A stretch of 6,938 bases of DNA, taken from Methanosarcinales archaeon (GTDB lineage: Archaea > Halobacteriota > Methanosarcinia > Methanosarcinales > Methanogasteraceae). The stretch is taken from positions 1-6,938 of the forward strand of contig DAOWIV010000225.1 in assembly GCA_030640725.1 (NCBI GenBank), in the 5' to 3' direction. The notes under the pieces were generated by a model. It was not told the origin of the DNA. It saw nothing but the letters and a program-made list of their open reading frames with translations, and searched no databases. Below are positions 1 through 4,304 of the stretch, piece by piece. The position numbers were made by a program, and so were the translations under genes. Numbering within the stretch: the stretch's first letter is position 1; each line of letters opens with the position of its first letter.

Positions 1-379
1 CGAAACGAACAGATAAAACTCGCGGAGACTGGTCTCCAATAAGTACTTTTCAATGCGAGATAAACTGCGGTCTGCCACCCTGCCAGGTTTCAACACCTGC
101 GTGAGAGCTGATGCGTATTTTTAGTGCGGAGGATACTATAACGTCCTGCTCGAGGACGTGGAGTTCAGCAGGCGGATATGCAATGTCGGAAAGGTGTGTT
201 TCTTCCCTTACGTGAAGGTCACGAACTCGTCCAGGCGACTGGAATCGATGGGGCTTCTCGGAACGATCTATTACTACACGCAGATGGACTTGGGCAGGAC
301 GCTGGACTCGACATTCATCGACAAACTCGCGAGAAAACTCCGTGTCGCTGACCTGCGGGAATACGTTGACATTCGGTAG
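1..379 (+). pseudogene. Family 2 glycosyltransferase, C-terminal remnant
   Basis: A frame beginning at base 2 and ending at TAG 377-379 reads as the last part of a GT2 glycosyltransferase. It contains LPGFNTCVRADAYF, then CGGYYN, then LLEDVEFSRRI, which is the usual order of acceptor-site glycine/phenylalanine, GGY and catalytic ED motifs, followed by a roughly 60-residue tail. The frame is broken by TAA at 14-16 and TAG at 122-124. The longest piece without a stop starts at base 125, and the first in-frame start codon after that is GTG at 158, which lies inside the ED motif. Homology on both sides of the TAG stays in the same frame, so the interruption there is a substitution, not a frameshift. 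The N-terminal nucleotide-sugar domain would lie upstream of the window. It is probably a decayed gene. Read-through of the amber codon as pyrrolysine is an alternative that the TAA weakens, although an ATG at 53 lies between the two stops. Confidence 0.6.
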
Positions 380-535
380 TGATGGTGCCCGCGGAAGTGG
401 TTCTGAAGCTGGAAGGGATGGAGAGTGTGCAACTGAAGCCAGATGGATGTCTCGCAGCCGACCTTTCACAGCTTACCGAAGCGAGAAGCAAGAGTAGCGT
501 GCTCTCTGGTCTGTGGCAGACCGATACAGATACAC

Positions 536-541
536 AGAGGA
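536..541 (+). promoter_or_regulatory. Shine-Dalgarno site of the zinc-ribbon gene
   Basis: AGAGGA lies 4 bases before ATG 546 and 7 before ATG 549. It is the reason for preferring these starts to the upstream GTG at 513. Confidence 0.5.
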
Positions 542-545
542 CTAC

Positions 546-722
546 ATGATGGTAACGACGTCAGCAAGAAAGTTCAAGTGCTGCGACTGCCAACACGAAC
601 ATGAGGAAACGCATGGCACAGGAAGACCGCAAAACTGTCCGAAATGTGGAAGCACAAATCTATATAGGGCAGATGATGATCGCGGCTATGTTAGAGGCGG
701 CAGAGGTAGGCGTGGGCGTTAG
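546..722 (+). CDS. Small zinc-ribbon protein with Arg/Gly tail
   Basis: A 58-residue protein of unknown function. Two cysteine pairs, C12-x2-C15 (within KCCDC) and C31-x2-C34 (NCPKCG), are about 15 residues apart with a His/Glu-rich linker, which is the spacing of a rubredoxin-like zinc ribbon. The C-terminus is a basic Arg/Gly tail (RGGRGRRGR), a feature often linked to nucleic-acid contact. I prefer the ATG at 546 (a second ATG follows at 549) because AGAGGA at 536-541 sits at Shine-Dalgarno distance. A GTG at 513 would add 11 residues but has no comparable site. The gene lies 30 bases upstream of the Mrp-type ATPase and probably shares its transcript, so a role in metal or Fe-S handling is a context inference only. 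Confidence 0.75.
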   Translation: MMVTTSARKFKCCDCQHEHEETHGTGRPQNCPKCGSTNLYRADDDRGYVRGGRGRRGR

Positions 723-742
723 AATGATGCTATAGTAACACC

Positions 743-747
743 GGTGA
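743..747 (+). promoter_or_regulatory. Shine-Dalgarno site of the Mrp gene
   Basis: GGTGA, a perfect match to the anti-Shine-Dalgarno core, lies 5 bases upstream of ATG 753. It overlaps the alternative GTG start at 744, which argues against that start. Confidence 0.6.
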
Positions 748-752
748 GAACA

Positions 753-1580
753 ATGAACGAAGGAAACAGTATGGGACAGGATATGGGACAGGATAACCGC
801 CTGAAAGAGCGAATGGCGAATGTGAAGCACAAAATACTGGTTATGAGCGGGAAGGGCGGCGTTGGCAAGACCACCGTTGCCATTAATCTTGCACTTACCC
901 TTGCAACGAAGGGATATGAGGTGGGAGTTATGGATGCTGACATACACGGACCAAACGTCCCCAAGATGCTTGGAATAGAGGACTTGCGTCCGGATGTCGC
1001 TGAAGATGGTATATCGCCGGTCCTTGTGCCCCCGCGACTGAAGGTCATGTCGCTGGCATTCCTGCTCGAGAGCAAGGACACTCCGGTCGTATGGAGAGGA
1101 CCGCTCAAGATGGGTGCGATCAAACAGTTCATTTCGGATGTGTTCTGGGGCAATCTGGATTACCTGATCGTCGATCTCCCTCCGGGAACCGGCGATGAGC
1201 CCCTGAGCGTCGCCCAGTTGATTCCCGATATCGATGGGGCGATCATCGTCACCACGCCGCAGGACGTGGCTTTGCTGGATTCGAGGAAGTCTGTGAGCTT
1301 TGCAAGAGCGATTGGTATGCCCATAATCGGGATCATAGAGAATATGAGCGGATTTAAGTGTCCGAACTGCGGCGAAGTGATTGACCTGTTCAAGATCGGT
1401 GGCGGCGAGCATTCTGCTGCTGATATGGACGTGCCGTTCCTTGGCAGGATACCAATCGAGCCAAAGATCGTTGAATCCGGTGATAGTGGAATTCCGTTCG
1501 TGCTTGAGCATGAATCAGAGGCTGCGGACGCTTTTGAGGCGATTGTTGATCGAGTAAAAGAAATGGTAGAGGTGAAATAA
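753..1580 (+). CDS. Mrp/Nbp35-type iron-sulfur carrier ATPase
   Basis: A cytosolic P-loop ATPase of the Mrp/Nbp35/ApbC family, whose members bind a labile [4Fe-4S] cluster, usually as a dimer, and pass it to target apoproteins. In 275 residues, the deviant Walker A SGKGGVGKTT is at 32-41, DADIHGPN at 61-68, DLPPGTGDE at 141-149, and the cluster-ligand pair CPNC at 203-206 after ENMSGF. Length and motif order are those of an intact archaeal Mrp, without an N-terminal MIP18 domain. ATG 753 is chosen because GGTGA at 743-747 lies 5 bases before it. GTG 744 would overlap that site, and ATG 771 is also possible because GAAGGA at 759-764 precedes it. The N-terminus carries a doubled MGQD. The downstream NifX-like gene begins 4 bases after the stop, so the two are almost certainly co-transcribed. 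Confidence 0.95.
   Translation: MNEGNSMGQDMGQDNRLKERMANVKHKILVMSGKGGVGKTTVAINLALTLATKGYEVGVMDADIHGPNVPKMLGIEDLRPDVAEDGISPVLVPPRLKVMSLAFLLESKDTPVVWRGPLKMGAIKQFISDVFWGNLDYLIVDLPPGTGDEPLSVAQLIPDIDGAIIVTTPQDVALLDSRKSVSFARAIGMPIIGIIENMSGFKCPNCGEVIDLFKIGGGEHSAADMDVPFLGRIPIEPKIVESGDSGIPFVLEHESEAADAFEAIVDRVKEMVEVK
771..794 (+). repeat. Perfect 12-base tandem duplication in the Mrp gene
   Basis: ATGGGACAGGAT occurs at 771-782 and again at 783-794 with no mismatch, giving Met-Gly-Gln-Asp twice in the non-conserved N-terminal extension ahead of the Walker A loop. The length is a multiple of three, so the frame is kept. It is probably a slippage product. Confidence 0.9.
1569..1575 (+). promoter_or_regulatory. 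Shine-Dalgarno site of the NifX-like gene
   Basis: GAGGTGA lies inside the last codons of the Mrp gene, 9 bases ahead of ATG 1585. It is a seven-base match to the consensus and the strongest ribosome binding site in the window. Confidence 0.75.
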
Positions 1581-1584
1581 TATT

Positions 1585-1911
1585 ATGAAAATATGTGTGA
1601 CTTCAACCGGTCCCGGGCTGGATTCGCCCGTGGATCCGAGATTCGGGCGGTGCCCGTATTTCATAATCGTTGACCCGGAAACAATGGAATACGAGGTAGT
1701 ATCCAACCAGAGCGCAGATGCTTCTGGCGGAGCAGGGATGCAGGCGGCGCAGACCGTCGCCGAGAAAGGTGTTGGTGTCGTGGTCACCGGGCATGTCGGA
1801 CCAAACGCGGTCCCGGTGCTCGATGCTGCCGGCATCCGGAGCGTGATAGGCGCAGTCGGTACAGTCAGCGACGCCGTCGCGCAGTATATGGACGGCAAAC
1901 TGGATTCCTGA
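1585..1911 (+). CDS. NifX/NafY-like dinitrogenase iron-molybdenum cofactor domain protein
   Basis: A 108-residue single-domain protein of the dinitrogenase FeMo-cofactor biosynthesis family. Relatives (NifX, NafY, the NifB C-terminus) bind iron-sulfur or FeMo-cofactor precursors, but stand-alone archaeal copies are mostly uncharacterised and do not by themselves imply nitrogen fixation. The fold signature is visible: an MKICVTS start strand, DPRFGRCPYFIIVD at 17-30, the Gly-rich GGAGMQAAQ at 48-56, and VVTGHVGPNA at 66-75. The start is secure: ATG 1585 follows GAGGTGA at 1569-1575 by 9 bases. Placement 4 bases after the Mrp gene suggests cooperation between a cluster carrier and a cluster-binding protein. 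No nif structural genes are in the window. The stop at 1909-1911 is followed in frame by a Gly-rich stretch (see findings). Confidence 0.93.
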   Translation: MKICVTSTGPGLDSPVDPRFGRCPYFIIVDPETMEYEVVSNQSADASGGAGMQAAQTVAEKGVGVVVTGHVGPNAVPVLDAAGIRSVIGAVGTVSDAVAQYMDGKLDS

Positions 1912-2076
1912 ACGGCTGGATCGGACGCGGGGGCTGTCGGTGGCGGTAGATGCGGTAGTGCTGGCAGGGGCAAGGGTAGAGTCGTGAGGAATTCGTCAGC
2001 ATCATGACCAGAGAACAATAGATGAAATGCCGTATCCGGCATCACATAACCTGGCAATCACATTTGACAAGTAGAG
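1912..2076. other. G-rich intergenic spacer
   Basis: A non-coding spacer between the NifX-like gene and phoU. The + strand is strongly G-rich from about 1917 to 1990, with several runs of three to five G, and codes for no recognised protein. The frame of the preceding gene stays open for 31 codons after its TGA, to another TGA at 2005-2007. I see no T-rich archaeal terminator and no convincing hairpin. Confidence 0.5.
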
Positions 2077-2084
2077 TAATATAA
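2077..2084 (+). promoter_or_regulatory. Probable TATA box of the phoU operon
   Basis: TAATATAA preceded by purine-rich AGTAGAG resembles an archaeal TATA box with an upstream TFB-recognition element. Its centre is about 27 bases before ATG 2108, so transcription would start at or just before the start codon. That implies a leaderless or nearly leaderless message. It is judged by consensus only. Confidence 0.45.
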
Positions 2085-2107
2085 CATCGTCTGCATAAGT
2101 GATTACA

Positions 2108-2761
2108 ATGGTCAGGAATCAGTACGAACACGAACTGGAGAAACTAAAAGAAAATATCATAGAACTGGGCAGCAAGGTTGATGCACTCATCCATGAAGCG
2201 GTCGTTTCACTCAAAGCCCTTGACATGTCGCTGGCTCAGTCGGTGATCGGGCGGGACCGGGAGGTGGATGATCTTGCATGTGACATCGAGAAGTCGTGCC
2301 TGAGGCTGATTGCGCTCCAGCAGCCGATGGCAGTCGATCTGCGGACGATTGCAGCAGCACTCAAGATACAGATCGATCTCGAACGGATGGGCGATCTTGC
2401 CGTCGATATCGCAAGGGTCACCATATACACAAAAGGTGAGCCGCACGTAAAACCCTTAATCGACGTCCCGCGCATGTCAGACATAGTGCGAGAGATGCTT
2501 AACTCCGCGATCAAATCGTTTCATGATTCGGATAGCGACCTTGCATACAGGACTGCCGAGCAGGACGATATCGTCGATGGGCTGTATGATCAGGTGCGCA
2601 GGGAACTACTGACATATCTGGTCGAGGATCCGAAGAAGCTTGCCAGCATCTCGAACCTGCTCTTCGTCTCGAAGTATCTCGAGCGCATCGGTGATCATGC
2701 TGTGAACATCTGCGAGGACGTGATCTATATGACAACAGGGGACCGGGTGCATCTGAATTGA
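2108..2761 (+). CDS. phoU: PhoU family phosphate-signalling protein
   Basis: A cytoplasmic all-helical protein of the PhoU family. In bacteria PhoU links the Pst phosphate transporter to its sensor kinase; archaea lack that kinase in most cases, so the target here is unknown. The 217 residues hold two PhoU repeats, each with the metal-binding signature: DLERMGDLAVDIA at 90-102 and YLERIGDHAVNICE at 190-203. The length is normal for the family. ATG 2108 is preferred to GTG 2099 because the probable TATA box would place the transcript start close to 2108. If the message has a leader instead, GTGAT at 2099-2103 would act as its ribosome site. No pst genes are in the window. The next gene starts 2 bases after the stop, so PhoU heads an operon with a small membrane protein and a glycosyltransferase. 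Confidence 0.93.
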   Translation: MVRNQYEHELEKLKENIIELGSKVDALIHEAVVSLKALDMSLAQSVIGRDREVDDLACDIEKSCLRLIALQQPMAVDLRTIAAALKIQIDLERMGDLAVDIARVTIYTKGEPHVKPLIDVPRMSDIVREMLNSAIKSFHDSDSDLAYRTAEQDDIVDGLYDQVRRELLTYLVEDPKKLASISNLLFVSKYLERIGDHAVNICEDVIYMTTGDRVHLN

Positions 2762-2763
2762 GG

Positions 2764-3066
2764 ATGGGTAGTATCATGTCTGGCAACACATTTACCATAA
2801 TCGGCGTGATAATAGGAATTATATTTGGGATAAACGCAGTTTCAGTGATGCTTGGGCTTATATCCGGATCGGTTGGGCTTCTTAATATGATCGGGTCCGG
2901 TTCGGGAATTGGTTTGATCGTGTCAATAATCATAGCCGCGGTCCTTATCATCAAGATTCGGATCATTACCAGTCTGGTCACAGGAGCACTCATTGGAATC
3001 GTGCTGAATCTTGTCGTAAGCGAGATATATGGCGCGGATATTATCACTCTGCTATTCGGCGGATAA
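2764..3066 (+). CDS. Small three-helix membrane protein, unknown function
   Basis: I do not recognise this 100-residue protein. It is extremely hydrophobic and rich in Ile, Gly and Val. Three likely transmembrane segments lie at about 10-33, 47-63 and 65-85. A K-I-R turn at 64-66 separates the last two, and by the positive-inside rule it would face the cytoplasm. There are no cysteines, histidines or obvious catalytic residues. The start could be ATG 2764, 2 bases after the phoU stop, or ATG 2776; AGGATGG at 2761-2767 is at workable ribosome-site distance for 2776. A TTG at 2758 would overlap phoU. It sits 3 bases before the glycosyltransferase gene, so a membrane partner of that enzyme or of PhoU is possible but unproven. 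Confidence 0.75.
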   Translation: MGSIMSGNTFTIIGVIIGIIFGINAVSVMLGLISGSVGLLNMIGSGSGIGLIVSIIIAAVLIIKIRIITSLVTGALIGIVLNLVVSEIYGADIITLLFGG

Positions 3067-3069
3067 GAT

Positions 3070-4077
3070 ATGGAACGTCTGGATGTTATCGTACCGGTAG
3101 CATCGTTTGAACCAATATCAGTACTTAAAAGATCTGTAGATTGTATATTAGGTCTTGAAAAGGGTGATATGGATGTCCGGGTCATCTATGTTCTCGATAT
3201 TACGGATGAAAACGATGACCGCCTGAAATTCCTCAAGAAGGTGCCGATTGCAGCGATTGCACGCAAAAGCACCCGGGGACGCCGCGCTGGTGCGATCAAT
3301 GACGCTCTTGATGCGTATAAGCGTGAGCCGGGGAAAGCACCGGATTATGTCGCACTCTTTGATGTGGACAGTCGTCCTGACCGAAACTTCCTGATCGAGT
3401 GTGCAGACCTGCTGCGGTCGAACAAAAACGTGATCATCGCAAGCGGCGCACGTTTCATCACAAACGAGGACGAAAATATCGTAACAAAGACTATTGCCTC
3501 AGAATATTGCTTCTTTTCTGATGTATACATGATGTTCGAGAGATTCGATGGGTTTAACCAGTTCAACGGCATGATCGGCGTCTTGAATATCAAAATCATG
3601 AGGGATTATCAATTCGATCATCTGGACGAGTCGGTATCCTGCGAAGATCTTGATTTCACCCAGAGAGCATATCTCTCGGGTTTTACCGGCGGTTTCGCAC
3701 AGAATACAAGGGTCGGTGAGCAGGCACCATCCACCATCAGAGATCTGTTCAATCAGCGTGTTAGATGGTTATCCGGAGCCTGTCAGGGGATGTATACGTA
3801 CCTGCCGTCGTTTATCACCGCTCAAATTTCCGTATCAAAGAAACTGGCATGGTTCCTTGCGCTATCCCTGCCGTTCGTCGCGTTTCTTGCTACACCGGTT
3901 GTGCCGCTGTACGGAGTGCGTCTGCGTGGGAAATATGGTTTGCACAGCGTTATTGTCCGGACATTCGGATTGGCAGGGCACGTCTGGTTGATCACACTCT
4001 GCGGAGGTGTTGCGCTGGCAAAAAACATGTTTGGATGGCGTATCAAATGGAATGAATCGAAGAGGAGCGAGGTTTGA
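3070..4077 (+). CDS. Membrane-anchored family 2 glycosyltransferase
   Basis: A GT-A fold family 2 glycosyltransferase of 335 residues that would transfer a sugar from a nucleotide donor on the cytoplasmic face of the membrane. The N-terminal DVIVPVASFEP is the opening strand of the fold. RRAGAINDAL at 71-80 and the metal-binding DVD at 98-100 (LFDVDSRPD) form the donor site. FNG at 165-167 and CEDLDF at 191-196 give the acceptor loop and the probable catalytic base. QRVRW at 229-233 is the Q-x-x-R-W motif of processive enzymes such as cellulose and hyaluronan synthases. Two C-terminal membrane segments lie at about 258-281 and 295-318. The presence of Q-x-x-R-W hints at polymer synthesis, but two helices are fewer than in true synthases, so lipid-linked sugar transfer is equally likely. 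The gene is third in the phoU operon, with a weak ribosome site (GGCGGA) overlapping the previous stop. Confidence 0.9.
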   Translation: MERLDVIVPVASFEPISVLKRSVDCILGLEKGDMDVRVIYVLDITDENDDRLKFLKKVPIAAIARKSTRGRRAGAINDALDAYKREPGKAPDYVALFDVDSRPDRNFLIECADLLRSNKNVIIASGARFITNEDENIVTKTIASEYCFFSDVYMMFERFDGFNQFNGMIGVLNIKIMRDYQFDHLDESVSCEDLDFTQRAYLSGFTGGFAQNTRVGEQAPSTIRDLFNQRVRWLSGACQGMYTYLPSFITAQISVSKKLAWFLALSLPFVAFLATPVVPLYGVRLRGKYGLHSVIVRTFGLAGHVWLITLCGGVALAKNMFGWRIKWNESKRSEV

Positions 4078-4266
4078 CGCGGGATTCTGGCACGATCCCA
4101 CAGGCGCAGGCTGTGACCTAACCCCTGTGACCTCTAACCTCTATGTGCGCCAGCTCCGGTAACCGGTTCCATGACCGGGCAAATCCGGAAATAATAGATA
4201 TGTTCGGATCCGGGTGCTGGACGGACTGCCCAATAACTTTACGACCTCTCGCAGCGATAATACCCT
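4078..4266. other. Intergenic spacer with short repeats upstream of gyrB
   Basis: A non-coding spacer of 189 bases. It holds an imperfect direct repeat beginning CTGTGACCT at 4111 and 4125, a cluster of CCGG-containing inverted repeats at 4155-4190 (CCGGT/ACCGG arms at 4163-4167 and 4174-4178), and a displaced copy of a gyrB segment at 4205-4227. A/T-rich ATAATAGATA at 4191-4200 and AATAACTTTA at 4232-4241 are weak TATA candidates for gyrB. No T-rich terminator follows the glycosyltransferase gene. Confidence 0.5.
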
Positions 4267-4304
4267 ATGGAGAACGAAGAGCGGATTCGGGTGCTGGACG
4301 GACT
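4205..4304 (+). repeat. Direct repeat of gyrB codons 6-13 in the gyrB leader
   Basis: Bases 4205-4227 match 4282-4304, inside the gyrB coding region, at 22 of 23 positions, offset by 77 bases. The only difference is ATC versus ATT, a silent isoleucine change, so both copies can encode RIRVLDGL. The offset is not a multiple of three, so the upstream copy is out of frame with gyrB. Sequence on either side of the two copies is not alike. Confidence 0.9.
4232..4241 (+). promoter_or_regulatory. Possible TATA-like box of gyrB
   Basis: AATAACTTTA is centred about 30 bases before ATG 4267, which would give a nearly leaderless gyrB transcript. This agrees with the lack of a ribosome binding site, but the match to the archaeal TATA consensus is weak. 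Confidence 0.2.

Noticed and set aside
50..469. Minus-strand 139-codon frame
   Set aside because: It is antisense to the glycosyltransferase remnant, with no recognisable domain.
660..1511. Long minus-strand open frame (283 codons) opposite the Mrp gene
   Set aside because: It lies almost wholly antisense to an unmistakable Mrp ATPase, has no recognisable domain, and its composition is that of a reverse-strand shadow.
1917..1990. Possible G-quadruplex or RNA gene in the G-rich spacer
   Set aside because: The G runs are irregular in length and spacing, and I found no convincing stem-loop or tRNA/rRNA feature.
2511..3185. Minus-strand open frame of 224 codons
   Set aside because: It crosses three real plus-strand genes (phoU, membrane protein, glycosyltransferase). 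Its Ile/Pro/Thr-rich product is the mirror of hydrophobic codons.
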